DNA from: KBS-83 sp051025295
GTDB lineage: Bacteria; Acidobacteriota; Terriglobia; Terriglobales; Acidobacteriaceae
Assembly: GCA_051025295.1 (NCBI GenBank)
Contig: JBMGJV010000005.1
Strand: one strand, 5' to 3'
DNA: 64,000 bases
The translations under genes were made by a program, and so were the position numbers. Positions 53,114 to 62,110 of the stretch are shown here, one piece after another. Positions within the stretch are counted from its first letter, which is position 1; each line of letters opens with the position of its first letter. The notes beneath the pieces were generated by a model that was not told where the DNA came from, did not search any database, and saw only the letters and a list, made by a program, of their open reading frames with translations.

Positions 53114-53902
53114 TTAGCGCGAGAGGCCGTTCACCTGGGAGTACATGTCGTCTGCTGCCTTGATTACCTTTGAGTTGCTCTCGTAGGCACGCTGTGCGAG
53201 CACCATCTGGACGAACTCGCTCACCACATCGACATTCGAGCCTTCCAGATACCCTTGCTGCACCTGTCCCAGACCCTCCGTCCCGCCGGGATTGCCGGTA
53301 ACCGCATCCCCGGAAGAAAGCGTCGCGCGGAAGAGGTTGCCGCCGACCGCTTCAAGTCCGCCCGGATTGGCGAAGGTCGCCAATTGCAACTGTCCCAGTT
53401 GCTGAGGGTTTTGCTGTCCTGGCAGGCTTGCATTCACCTGGCCATACTGCGTGATCGTGACCGAAATCGCGTTCGGCGGAATCGTGATGGACGGCTGCAG
53501 CAGATCCCCCGCCGCGGTCACGATGCTGCCCTGATTGTTCAGGTGAAAGCTGCCGGAGCGTGTATACGCCGTTGTGCCGTCGGGGCGCTGCACCTGGAAG
53601 AAGCCGGAGCCCTCGATCGCGACATCGTAAGGATTGTTCGTCTGGTTCAGGTCGCCCTGCGTCATGATGACCTCAGTTGCAGACGACTTGGTGCCCAATC
53701 CGATCTGCAGCCCGGCCGAGACGGTCTGATTGCTCTGCGCCGCCCCCGGGGTCACCATGTTCTGGTAGAGCATGTCCTGAAACTGCAGGCGTGTCTGACG
53801 GAAGCCTGCCGTTGAAGAGTTCGCCAGATTGTTGGCGATCGTGTCCAGGTTCAGCTGCTGGGCACTCATGCCACTGGCTGCTGTATAGAGCGCTCGGATC
53901 AT
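53114..53902 (-). CDS. flgG: FlgG, distal rod protein
   Basis: 262 residues: MIRALYTAASGMSAQQLNLD then IANNLANSSTAGFRQ at the N-terminus, and EGSNVDVVSEFVQMVLAQRA near the C-terminus, both diagnostic. Forms the distal rod crossing the periplasm. AAGGAG lies upstream of the ATG. Confidence 0.95.
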   Translation of the reverse strand: MIRALYTAASGMSAQQLNLDTIANNLANSSTAGFRQTRLQFQDMLYQNMVTPGAAQSNQTVSAGLQIGLGTKSSATEVIMTQGDLNQTNNPYDVAIEGSGFFQVQRPDGTTAYTRSGSFHLNNQGSIVTAAGDLLQPSITIPPNAISVTITQYGQVNASLPGQQNPQQLGQLQLATFANPGGLEAVGGNLFRATLSSGDAVTGNPGGTEGLGQVQQGYLEGSNVDVVSEFVQMVLAQRAYESNSKVIKAADDMYSQVNGLSR

Positions 53903-53932
53903 CGGAATTCTCCTTCTGGTGCGCGGACCGCA

Positions 53933-54667
53933 CTAGACCTTCGGCAGTTCTTCTGCCGCGGCACGATCAAAATCGTTGTGAAAGACGCTAAGCGCCTTCT
54001 GCATCATCTCGGCCTGGCGCTGCACGATCAGCAATTGCAGGCTGCCGCCGATCACATCCTGGTTCGAGCCTTCCAGCTCGCCCTGCGCCACGCTGAAGTT
54101 CCGGCTCGGCTTCAATTGGGTCGGATCAGTGACACGGTACTGGTTCGATCCCTCGGCAACCAGGCTGGTCGCCGGCGCGCTAAACACGCCGATCTGCGCC
54201 ACTACACCGCCATCGACGGAGACTGACCCATCCACTCCGATGGCGAGCGTGCCGCTGGGCACCACGATCGTGCGGTGAGCGGTGTCGAGCACTGGATGAC
54301 TCGCATGGTCGACCAGCAATCCGGTGGCGGTACGCTCGAATGAGCCATCGCGGGTGTAGCGCTCTCCCTGGCCGGTCTGGATGGCGAAGAAACCGTCACC
54401 CTGAATCGCTGCATCCGTTGCGCTGCCGGTTCGCGTCAGCGCACCCTGGCCGAGATCCAGTTGGCTCCCGCCCAGCACGCCATAGCGATTGACTGTGCCG
54501 TTGAGCTGCGAGTCGCCCGCACCTTCCCCGGCAAGCGCATCGCGGAAGAACTCGCGTTGCGCACGAAACCCGGCCGTGTTCGCATTGGCCAGATTGCTTG
54601 ACGCACTGTCGAGTGCCTGGGTGCGCGCCAGCAGTGCGGAATAGGCTGCGTAGTAGCCGCTGTCCAT
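53933..54667 (-). CDS. flgF: FlgF, proximal rod protein
   Basis: 244 residues; N-terminal MDSGYYAAYSALLARTQALD then SASSNLANANTAGFRAQ, and C-terminal QGELEGSNQDVIGGSLQLLI. The ATG at 54667 has GGAGAG upstream; the frame is open to 54727. Lies before flgG as is usual. Confidence 0.92.
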   Translation of the reverse strand: MDSGYYAAYSALLARTQALDSASSNLANANTAGFRAQREFFRDALAGEGAGDSQLNGTVNRYGVLGGSQLDLGQGALTRTGSATDAAIQGDGFFAIQTGQGERYTRDGSFERTATGLLVDHASHPVLDTAHRTIVVPSGTLAIGVDGSVSVDGGVVAQIGVFSAPATSLVAEGSNQYRVTDPTQLKPSRNFSVAQGELEGSNQDVIGGSLQLLIVQRQAEMMQKALSVFHNDFDRAAAEELPKV

Positions 54668-54735
54668 CTGTGCTCTCCTGCCCGATGCTGATGCAATCCG
54701 GCGGCCACACTGGGCGGGCGCAACCACGCGCCATC

Positions 54736-55620
54736 TTAGGAAAGGCTAAGGACTGAAGACGGCTCAGGCGTTGGGCGCAGGGGCAGCACCACGTCCTCAA
54801 CATCCGTGTTTGGAGATTTCTGCCACATTCGTAACCACAAATGATCGTGCATGCGAACCAGCCGTGCTCCTGCTGGACGCGCGCGCTCGAGCTGAGCCTG
54901 GATGGCCGCCGCGGCGCCGTCCCGTCGAGGACTGCCCCCGGTTGCTGGCTCGATCTCCGGCTCGACTACCGCCGCTTCCCACTGCCGCCACAGCTCGTCG
55001 GTAACAAAGATCGGAGTGACGGGGCTGCCGACAATGTGCTCCAAAGCCCGCGCCGCGGCATGGTCAGCGCGGCAGCGGCCCGATAAAAACAGCGCTCCAT
55101 CCGAATGCCGCGACAACACCAGCAGATCGTAGCGACGCTGCAGCAGGGCCGGCATGGCTCGCGGCGCAAGCTCAATACCGGCATTCGCTTCGGCAAGTAC
55201 TGCGCAGTTCCACTGCACGGCCAATGCCTTCGCAATCGTCTCTCCAGAGATGCCGTGCAACTCACGCAGCCAGTCTCCGATGCGCCCGCGTCCCGCCTGG
55301 CGCTGTGCTGCCAGGGCCTCCTGCAGCTCGCGCTGACGGATCCAGCCACGACTGAGCAGAATCAGCCCAAGGGGCATTCGTAGGGACCGCTCCGGCGGTG
55401 CGAAGTCCCAATTTTCAATCTCCGTACGCAGTGCGCGGGCGATGATCTGCTCTATGCAGACTGTACTGCACGCCCAGTTGCCCTCAAATCGGGGCGCACC
55501 TCGCCGGCGCAGCGTCTGCAACCACCCGGTCTGACAGTCCGGGTTGCCGCACGCATCGGACCAGCTTGGTCCGGACCTTGGCCGTGGCTGGGCAGAGACG
55601 TCGCTGCGCCCGGCGCTCAT
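54736..55620 (-). CDS. Unnamed flagellar-operon protein: Cys-rich N-terminus plus tandem MshEN/T2SSE-N-like domain
   Basis: 294 residues, no signal peptide. Cys24, Cys29, Cys51 and Cys55 form a CX4C...CX3C pattern suggesting a zinc knuckle. Residues 83-106 (MPLGLILLSRGWIRQRELQ...Q) and 113-136 (RIGDWLRELHGISGETIAKA...Q) match the repeated RLGxxL..G(x)4-5L..xL..Q motif of MshEN domains; the following ALFLSGRCRADHAAARALEH and VTPIFVTDELWRQWEA complete a T2SSE-N layout. No ATPase follows. MshEN domains in pilus and type II ATPases bind cyclic di-GMP; function here is unknown. The ATG overlaps the fliN stop (ATGA), so it is coupled to fliN and followed by flgF. Confidence 0.75.
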   Translation of the reverse strand: MSAGRSDVSAQPRPRSGPSWSDACGNPDCQTGWLQTLRRRGAPRFEGNWACSTVCIEQIIARALRTEIENWDFAPPERSLRMPLGLILLSRGWIRQRELQEALAAQRQAGRGRIGDWLRELHGISGETIAKALAVQWNCAVLAEANAGIELAPRAMPALLQRRYDLLVLSRHSDGALFLSGRCRADHAAARALEHIVGSPVTPIFVTDELWRQWEAAVVEPEIEPATGGSPRRDGAAAAIQAQLERARPAGARLVRMHDHLWLRMWQKSPNTDVEDVVLPLRPTPEPSSVLSLS

Positions 55621-55847
55621 GCCGACAGCACCTCGGTAACGCGCAACCCGAATTTGCCCTGCACCAGAACCACCTCTCCCCGGGCGACCACGCGATCGCC
55701 AATCATCAGATCCACCGGATCGGTCACCTGGCGGTCCAAAGGAATGACCGCGCCCGGCCCCACTTCGAGCAGCTCGGCCAGCGACATCTCCCGCGCGCCG
55801 AAGCAGATGGTCGCTTCCAGTTCGATATCAAGCAGTTTGTCCAGCAT
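55617..55847 (-). CDS. fliN: FliN, C-ring switch protein (minimal SpoA domain)
   Basis: Only 76 residues, a bare SpoA domain: DIELEATICFGAREMSLAEL, then PGAVIPLDRQ and DPVDLMIGDRVVARGEVVLV. FliN forms the base of the motor C-ring, where CheY-P acts. Typical FliN is 100-140 residues with an N-terminal extension that is absent here. Translation is coupled to the MshEN-like protein. A second SpoA protein lies at 62532-62999. Confidence 0.88.
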   Translation of the reverse strand: MLDKLLDIELEATICFGAREMSLAELLEVGPGAVIPLDRQVTDPVDLMIGDRVVARGEVVLVQGKFGLRVTEVLSA

Positions 55848-55887
55848 GGTTCCTTCTTTTCCGGTTCTGTTCAGAGATCAGTGACGT

Positions 55888-56598
55888 TTATGCGCGCGCC
55901 GCGTGGCTGCGGGGCGCGTGCAGCGCGACACGCAGGCGCGCCATGGCTGAAGAATGCAACTGCGAGACTCGCGATTCGACCACTCCCAGGGTGGCGCCGA
56001 CCTCGCGCATGGTCAGCTCTTCGTAATAGTAGAGACTTAGCACCAGGCGCTCGCGCTCCGGCAGCTCCGCGATCGCACCGGCCAGCAGGGCTCGCATCTC
56101 GCCGCTCTGGCACTGCAGGAATGGATCGTCCTCCGGACCGGCCGGCAACAGCGAGAGCGTCTCCATTTCGCTCTCCTCACCGGGAGCGGCGTTCAGGCTG
56201 GCGATCTCAAGGCCCGACAGGTCACCCAGAAGCTCCTGGTATGCATCGAGCGACAGCCCCATCTCAAGCGCGATCTCCGTCTCGCTCGGCGCGCGGCCCA
56301 TGCGAGTGGTCAGGCTGCGGATCGCCTCCTCGACGGCCCTTCCCTTCCGACGCAGTTCACGCGGGCCCCAGTCGAGCGCGCGCAGGCTGTCCAGGATCGC
56401 GCCGCGTACACGAAACTGGGCGTAGGTGCGGAACTGCACCTTCTTCGCTGGATCGAACTTCTGGAACGCATCGAGCAGCCCGACAATACCGGCGCTCATC
56501 AGGTCTTCCATCTCTACCTGCTGGGGCAGGCGCTCGCGGATGCGCAGCGCAAGGAAACGCACCATCGGCAGGTGCTCGCGCAGGCTCTCCTCGGACAT
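55888..56598 (-). CDS. fliA: FliA, flagellar sigma-28 factor
   Basis: 236-residue sigma-70-family factor. Region 2 (LPMVRFLALRIRERLP, ...SAGIVGLLDAFQKFDP, YAQFRVRGAILDSLRALDW), region 3 and region 4 (LPERERLVLSLYYYEELTMR then EVGATLGVVESRVSQLHS) are all clear. The ATG at 56598 has GGAG six to seven bases upstream and gives the usual length. The frame is open upstream to 56838 and beyond, so an N-terminal extension of up to 80 residues is possible. It should read the promoter at 50399-50425. Confidence 0.92.
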   Translation of the reverse strand: MSEESLREHLPMVRFLALRIRERLPQQVEMEDLMSAGIVGLLDAFQKFDPAKKVQFRTYAQFRVRGAILDSLRALDWGPRELRRKGRAVEEAIRSLTTRMGRAPSETEIALEMGLSLDAYQELLGDLSGLEIASLNAAPGEESEMETLSLLPAGPEDDPFLQCQSGEMRALLAGAIAELPERERLVLSLYYYEELTMREVGATLGVVESRVSQLHSSAMARLRVALHAPRSHAARA

Positions 56599-56876
56599 GG
56601 GCACTCCGCTTTCGCGCGGCTTCGATGCCACGTCGTGCGAAGCTCCATCGCCAGGCAAGCTGACGTGTTCCGTGCCCTTTTCCTCTACCCGCGATGCCGT
56701 GCGGCCCGCACTCAGCAGGCTGACCGGAAGAGTCGTCCCACTTTGGCAAGCACCGGTCTTCTGTTGCGTTTTCGTGTCTGCTGCGCCGAGCCGCGCTGAT
56801 CGTGCCATTGCCGCCACTGAAGCCTCCGTCGTCACCATGAACTCGTATCTGTCGAAATACTTCCTCTGCCGCCTGC

Positions 56877-58997
56877 CTACCGCACCGTGCCCAGCGATCG
56901 GATCCGCACCTCGGCTGGCACCTCGGCCGGAGCCAGCACTGTCAGCCGCGGCACCGATGGTTCCAGCCAGCGACGGATGTGATATCGCGCCGGACTCTGA
57001 CACAGAAGCACGGGCCATGCCGTCGTACCCCCGGTCCCGCTTAGCCGCTTCAAAGAATCGGTCAGCCGGCGCACCACCGGGACGCTCAACGCGCTGCGGT
57101 CGCTGACCACCCGTCCGCCGTCGCCGAAGCAGGCCTGCAGTTCTTCGTCGATCGCCGGGTCGAGCAGCAGCACCGGCAGCGCTCCCTCTGCGTCCAGGTG
57201 CGGCTGGACCAACCGTCGGCCCATCGCCTGGCGGCACTGCTCGACCAGGAAGGGCAACGCCTTGTTGCTCGGCGCGGCTTCGACCAGCACCTCGAGGATG
57301 GTGCCCAGGTCGCGGATGGAAACCTGCTCGCGCAACAGCTGCTGGAGCACGCGCTGCACCTCTCCAAGCGTCATCACCTTCGGGACCAGCTCTTCCATGA
57401 GCTTGGGGTGCGACTCCTGCAGCGTGTCCATCAGGCGCTTGGTCTCCGCTCGGCTGAGCAGCTCGTGCGCGTAGCGCCGCACCAGCTCGGATAAGTGCAT
57501 GGTGATCACCGTGGTCGGATCGACCACCGAGTACCCGGCAGCCAGTGCCTGCTCTTCGAGTGCCGGAGCGATCCAGCGTGCCGGCACACCAAACGCGGGC
57601 TCGCGTGTCTCACGGCCCGGCAGCGGGCGCGCATTTGTGTCTGCCGAAACAGCCAGCAGTTGATTCGCCTCGGTCTGCCAGCGGCCAATCTCGACCCCGC
57701 GCAACGAGACGACATATTCCCTGGGCTTCAGTCGCAGATTGTCCGCGATATGAACGGGTGGCACGATGAAGCCAAGCTCAGTGGCCAGATGCCGGCGCAG
57801 CGTGCGGATGCGCGGCAGCATCTGCCCGCCCTGCTTCTCATCCACCAGCGGTATCAACTGGAAACCGATCTCGAGCGAGAGCTCGTCCATGCGCAGCAGG
57901 CCGGCCAGGTTCTCGCCCTGTGCCTTCTCTGCATCCTTCTTTGCCGTCTCTGCCGCAGCGACGGTCGCGTCCGGAACGGCATGACGCCGTGCGACCTGGC
58001 GGCCCGTGAACAGCAGCGCGCCGGCCACCAGTACGAAGGGCAGCTTGGGCAGCCCTGGCACCAGCGCCATCGCGCCCAGCACTCCTCCCGCCAGGTACAA
58101 GGTCGATGCGCGGCCGAGTAGCTGCTCGCCCAGCTCCGCCCCCAGTGCGCCAGCCGACGATGCGCGGGTGAGCACCATGCCGCCTGCCACCGAAACCAGC
58201 AACGACGGAATCATCGTCACCAGCCCATCGCCCACGGTGAGGATGGTGTACGTCTTCACCGCATCGGCCAGCGCTACGCCCTGCTGCAGCGTTCCGATCA
58301 GCAGACCCGCGATGATGTTGATGGCTGTGATCAGGATGGTCGCCATCGAATCACGCTGATTGAAGCGTGCAGCGCCATCCATGGCGCCATAGAACTCGGC
58401 CTCGCGCGCCACTGCCTCGCGGCGTTTGCGTGCTGAGACTTCATCGATCAACCCGGCGTTGAGATCGGCATCGATCGCCATCTGCTTGCCCGGCAGCGCG
58501 TCAAGCGTGAAGCGCGCCGTCACCTCGGCCGTGCGCACCGCGCCATGGCTGACGACCAGGAATTGAATCGCGATCAGGGCGAGGAACAGGACAAAGCCGA
58601 CAACGTAATTTCCGCCGACCACGAACTGCCCGAACGCCTCGATCACACTTCCCGCCGCGGCCGTGCCCTCGCCGCCATGCAGCAGAATGCGGCGGCTGGA
58701 CGCAATATTCAGCGAGAGCCGGAACAGCGTGAGCAGCAGAAGGAGCGTTGGGAAGACAGAGAAGTCGACAGCCTTGCGCACCTGCACCGCGGCGAGAAAC
58801 ACAAGGACAGCGGCTGCAATCGATATCCCGAGCAGCAGGTCGAGCACTATGGCGGGCAGCGGAATCAGCATCACGAACACAATGCTGATCGCGGCAGCCG
58901 GCAGCGCGAAGGCGCGCATTCCGTTCAGACGGCGCAGCCAGGGAGCAGCTGCGGACGATGGTGTGCCAGGTACGGCGAGAGGGGCGGCGGTGCTCAT
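56877..58997 (-). CDS. flhA: FlhA, flagellar export gate protein
   Basis: 706 residues: eight N-terminal spans beginning FALPAAAISIVFVMLIPLPA, the conserved FHIPEP loop region (DALPGKQMAIDADLNAGLID), then the cytoplasmic domain with VHIADNLRLKPREYVVSLRG and PTTVITMHLSELVRRYAHEL. Forms the nonameric ring of the type III export gate. Overlaps flhB by four bases. Confidence 0.96.
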   Translation of the reverse strand: MSTAAPLAVPGTPSSAAAPWLRRLNGMRAFALPAAAISIVFVMLIPLPAIVLDLLLGISIAAAVLVFLAAVQVRKAVDFSVFPTLLLLLTLFRLSLNIASSRRILLHGGEGTAAAGSVIEAFGQFVVGGNYVVGFVLFLALIAIQFLVVSHGAVRTAEVTARFTLDALPGKQMAIDADLNAGLIDEVSARKRREAVAREAEFYGAMDGAARFNQRDSMATILITAINIIAGLLIGTLQQGVALADAVKTYTILTVGDGLVTMIPSLLVSVAGGMVLTRASSAGALGAELGEQLLGRASTLYLAGGVLGAMALVPGLPKLPFVLVAGALLFTGRQVARRHAVPDATVAAAETAKKDAEKAQGENLAGLLRMDELSLEIGFQLIPLVDEKQGGQMLPRIRTLRRHLATELGFIVPPVHIADNLRLKPREYVVSLRGVEIGRWQTEANQLLAVSADTNARPLPGRETREPAFGVPARWIAPALEEQALAAGYSVVDPTTVITMHLSELVRRYAHELLSRAETKRLMDTLQESHPKLMEELVPKVMTLGEVQRVLQQLLREQVSIRDLGTILEVLVEAAPSNKALPFLVEQCRQAMGRRLVQPHLDAEGALPVLLLDPAIDEELQACFGDGGRVVSDRSALSVPVVRRLTDSLKRLSGTGGTTAWPVLLCQSPARYHIRRWLEPSVPRLTVLAPAEVPAEVRIRSLGTVR

Positions 58998-60298
58998 AGC
59001 GTGTCCTCAGAGGGGATCGGCCGCAGCGCAAGGCCGGCCAGATTGGCGAGCGTAGGTTCTGTCGACGTGCGCTCTGTTGTCGCGCGCCTCGATGTTGTGC
59101 GCGTGGGTGTTGGCCCTTGCGTGGTTGCCGGGCGTGGCGCTGCGTTCGGCCGCCCTGGATTCGTCACATCTCGGGTGGCTCTCGCGCCAGAGGTTTGCGT
59201 GCTCGCACCCGGAACAGCCGCTGAAGACGTCTGCTGATGCGCGCGCATGCGGCGCATGCGCTCCTCAGCCTCCTGCCGGAAGAGGTAAGCGAGAATTGCA
59301 GCCACGGCGGCGTAGAGTTCGCCCGGGATGTTCTGCCCCGGCTCGACGGCGCGGTACAGCGAGCGGGCCAATGGCGGATTCTCCACCAGCGGAATGCCCG
59401 CCCAGCGCGCCTCTTCACGAATCTGCGCGGCGAACAGATCTCTGCCCTTGGCCAGCACCTTGGGCGCTTCCATCGTGCTCATGTCGAAGGACAGCGCCAC
59501 CGCATAGTGCGTGGGATTGGTGATGACCACGCTCGCCTTGCGCACATCAGCGCGCAGGTTGCGGCGACGCATCTGCCGCTGCAGGCCGCGGATGCGGCTT
59601 TTCATCTGCGGATTGCCTTCGCTCTCCTTGAACTCCTCACGCATCTCCTGCTTGGTCATCTTGAGGCGGCTCTCCCACTGCCGCCACTCGACCAGGAAGT
59701 CGATCAGCGACCAGGCCAGCAGGATCCACGCGGTGTTGACGAGCAGCTCATATGCATCGCCCAGCACCTCAGGAATGTGCGCGAGGCTGAAAGCCGGCAG
59801 TTGCGCGAGCGATGTAAGGAAGCGAAACCACTCATACGCGAGCAGCGCCACTGGAACCAGCGAACGGCCCAGGCGCACCAGCGAGCGCGTCGAGACGATA
59901 TGCTTTGCGTTCTCGAACGGATTGAGCTTCGACCAGCGCGGCGTCAGTCCATCCGGATGGATGGTGATGCCCTGGTTCTGAGCCACGGCGACGACCAGGC
60001 TGGCCAACGCCGCTGCGAGCATGACCAGCAGGCACGGCGCCGCACCGGTCACGATAATGTGGACCATCGCCGTGCTCAGCGCATCACCGGTCAGCTCCCG
60101 CTCACGCATCAGGACGAGAGACTGTTCGTACGCGTGCCGCCACACCGGAAGCCACAGCCGCACAGCCCAGCCCAGGGTGAGACTGCCGGCGAGCAGGCCA
60201 GCCGAGGAGACCAGGTCGCGACTGCGCGGTCGGTCGCCTTTCTCAATGGCTTTCTGGCGCTTTTGCGGACTGGCTTTCTCTGTGCGATCACTGCTCAT
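58994..60298 (-). CDS. flhB: FlhB, flagellar export switch protein with extended tail
   Basis: 434 residues. N-terminal TEKASPQKRQKAIEKGDRPR then SRDL, four spans, and the self-cleavage site NPTH in VVITNPTHYAVALSFD. FlhB switches export from rod/hook to filament substrates. The C-terminus carries an extra about 85 residues rich in Thr, Pro and Ala after the normal end. I use the ATG at 60298 with GAGGAG at eight-base spacing; two TTG codons precede it. Confidence 0.95.
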   Translation of the reverse strand: MSSDRTEKASPQKRQKAIEKGDRPRSRDLVSSAGLLAGSLTLGWAVRLWLPVWRHAYEQSLVLMRERELTGDALSTAMVHIIVTGAAPCLLVMLAAALASLVVAVAQNQGITIHPDGLTPRWSKLNPFENAKHIVSTRSLVRLGRSLVPVALLAYEWFRFLTSLAQLPAFSLAHIPEVLGDAYELLVNTAWILLAWSLIDFLVEWRQWESRLKMTKQEMREEFKESEGNPQMKSRIRGLQRQMRRRNLRADVRKASVVITNPTHYAVALSFDMSTMEAPKVLAKGRDLFAAQIREEARWAGIPLVENPPLARSLYRAVEPGQNIPGELYAAVAAILAYLFRQEAEERMRRMRAHQQTSSAAVPGASTQTSGARATRDVTNPGRPNAAPRPATTQGPTPTRTTSRRATTERTSTEPTLANLAGLALRPIPSEDTL

Positions 60299-60322
60299 CA
60301 ACAAAACTCCTCGTGTACTCGA

Positions 60323-61117
60323 TCAGGCAGGGTGGGCGGCCAGTCCGGCCAGCATGGTTTGCGCGCTGTTTAGTAGGCCCTCGAAGCGCGCTTCGAAGAA
60401 CGCCGGCCACAGCGCGAGCGAGCCGATCAGCATGCCGTAGCCAAGCAGCGTCTTTACAGGAACCGTGAGCGAGAGAACCGGAAGCTGCGGTGCGAGGCGC
60501 GCCATCAGCGCGACACCGATCTCGACGAGCAGCGTGGCCGAGAGCACCGGCAACGCGAGCTGCAGTGCAGCCAGGAACACCCCACCGGTGAGCCCGATCA
60601 ACGGCAGCCCGATGTCACGCGGCGCGATACCAGCCCCCACCGGAACCGTTACGAAGGTCCGCAGCAATGCGCTTAGCAGCACACGGTGGAGCCCGGCCGC
60701 GAGCAGCACCGTCGTCTCAAACAACCCGAGCATCTGCGACAGCAGCGGTGTCTGCACCGAACTGTTCGGGTCGAGCAGGTTGACCAGCGAGAAGCTGAAC
60801 TGCAGGCCGAGGATTTGCCCGGCAAGCGAGGCGAGCTCATTCAGCATGGAGAGCGTGAGGCCCAGCACAGCCGAAACACCCAGCTCACCCAGAATGCTCC
60901 GCAGATCGATCGTCGCGTGCGCACCGGGCAGCCCGGCAGCGAGCGGTGTCAGCAGTGCAGTAAGCGCCACTAGGAATGTGGCCTTCACCTTGACCGGCAG
61001 CGCTTGCGAGGAAAAGATGGGCGCAAAGACAAACAAACCACTCACCCGGATACACACCAGCAGTGCGGTCGTCAGGAATGCGGCCCAATCGTTCGGAAGT
61101 GACGCGAGAGTCGGCAT
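60323..61117 (-). CDS. fliR: FliR, flagellar export gate protein
   Basis: 264 residues, six spans. FLTTALLVCIRVSGLFVFAP, then FSSQALPVKVKATFLVALTA and LGLQFSFSLVNLLDPNSSVQ are FliR blocks. Part of the FliP5-FliQ4-FliR1 core. Three bases from fliQ. Confidence 0.94.
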   Translation of the reverse strand: MPTLASLPNDWAAFLTTALLVCIRVSGLFVFAPIFSSQALPVKVKATFLVALTALLTPLAAGLPGAHATIDLRSILGELGVSAVLGLTLSMLNELASLAGQILGLQFSFSLVNLLDPNSSVQTPLLSQMLGLFETTVLLAAGLHRVLLSALLRTFVTVPVGAGIAPRDIGLPLIGLTGGVFLAALQLALPVLSATLLVEIGVALMARLAPQLPVLSLTVPVKTLLGYGMLIGSLALWPAFFEARFEGLLNSAQTMLAGLAAHPA

Positions 61118-61120
61118 CGG

Positions 61121-61390
61121 CTAGCTCGCGAAGCGGTGCAGGTCGCCCAGCAGCGATCCGGTGAAGTAGACCAGCCGGTGCATGAACCACGGCATGCCGA
61201 CCAGCAGGACGCCTGCAACGATCAGCAGGCGAGGCACGGTCGAGAGCGTCTGGTCCTGCAACGACGTGAGGGTCTGGACCAGGCTGATGATCAGACTGGA
61301 AAGACCCGCAATCACGAGAACAGGAAGGCTCAGGATCAGCGCTTCATGCAGCGTCATGCGCATCAGTTCGGAGACCTGGTCGGGCGTCAT
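61121..61390 (-). CDS. fliQ: FliQ, flagellar export gate protein
   Basis: 89 residues, two spans: EALILSLPVLVIAGLSSLII and the family block SLVQTLTSLQDQTLSTVPRL. Expected length and position between fliP and fliR. Confidence 0.95.
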   Translation of the reverse strand: MTPDQVSELMRMTLHEALILSLPVLVIAGLSSLIISLVQTLTSLQDQTLSTVPRLLIVAGVLLVGMPWFMHRLVYFTGSLLGDLHRFAS

Positions 61391-61405
61391 CTGTTTCTCC
61401 GTTGG

Positions 61406-62110
61406 TTACGAGAAGCTCTTCAGCAGTGATCCGGCGAGCAGGTTCCAGCCGTCCACCATGACGAACAGCAGGATCTTGAGCGGGGTCGAGATCGTGACAG
61501 GTGGGAGCTGCATCATGCCGATAGAGGTCGTCACCGAAGCGACGACAAGATCGACCAGCAGGAAGGGGAGGAAGAGGACGGCGCCGATCTGAAATCCGGA
61601 TTTCAGCTCCGACAACATGTAGGCCGGCACGACGACGCGCAGGGGGAGGTCCGCAGGCGTCTTCGGACGAGCGACTGCGCCCGCGTTCACGAACAGAGCC
61701 AGGTCCTTCTCACGTGCGAAGCGCAGCATGAACTGCTTTGGGGGGACGGTGCCCCGCTCGATTGCCTCCCAGCCGGAGATCTGGCCCTGCTGGAAGGGCT
61801 GGATTGCCTGCTGATTCACAGCCACCATCACCGGCTGCATCAGAAACCAGGTCATCATCAGCCCCAGCCCCATCAGCGTCTGGTTGCCCGGTGCGGTCTG
61901 CGTCCCAAGCGCCTGGCGCAGGAAGTGGAAGACCACCAGCAGCCGCACCATCGGCGTGATCGAAAGCACGATGGCCGGCACCAGCGTCAGCATCGTCAGG
62001 GTGAAGACGATCGTCCACGGGACGGAGTTGTTGTTGCCCTTCAGTGCTTCAAGGGTGCGCTGCCCCTCCGGGCTGATCACCCACATGGCAAGCGAGGTGG
62101 TCGCGGTCAT
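61406..62110 (-). CDS. fliP: FliP, flagellar export gate protein
   Basis: 234 residues. LTMLTLVPAIVLSITPMVRL, FHFLRQALGTQTAPGNQTLM and the C-terminal block PAYMLSELKSGFQIGAVLFL followed by PFLLVDLVVASV are diagnostic. The signal peptide is weak or absent, as in many species. Overlaps the fliO-like stop by four bases. Confidence 0.96.
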   Translation of the reverse strand: MTATTSLAMWVISPEGQRTLEALKGNNNSVPWTIVFTLTMLTLVPAIVLSITPMVRLLVVFHFLRQALGTQTAPGNQTLMGLGLMMTWFLMQPVMVAVNQQAIQPFQQGQISGWEAIERGTVPPKQFMLRFAREKDLALFVNAGAVARPKTPADLPLRVVVPAYMLSELKSGFQIGAVLFLPFLLVDLVVASVTTSIGMMQLPPVTISTPLKILLFVMVDGWNLLAGSLLKSFS

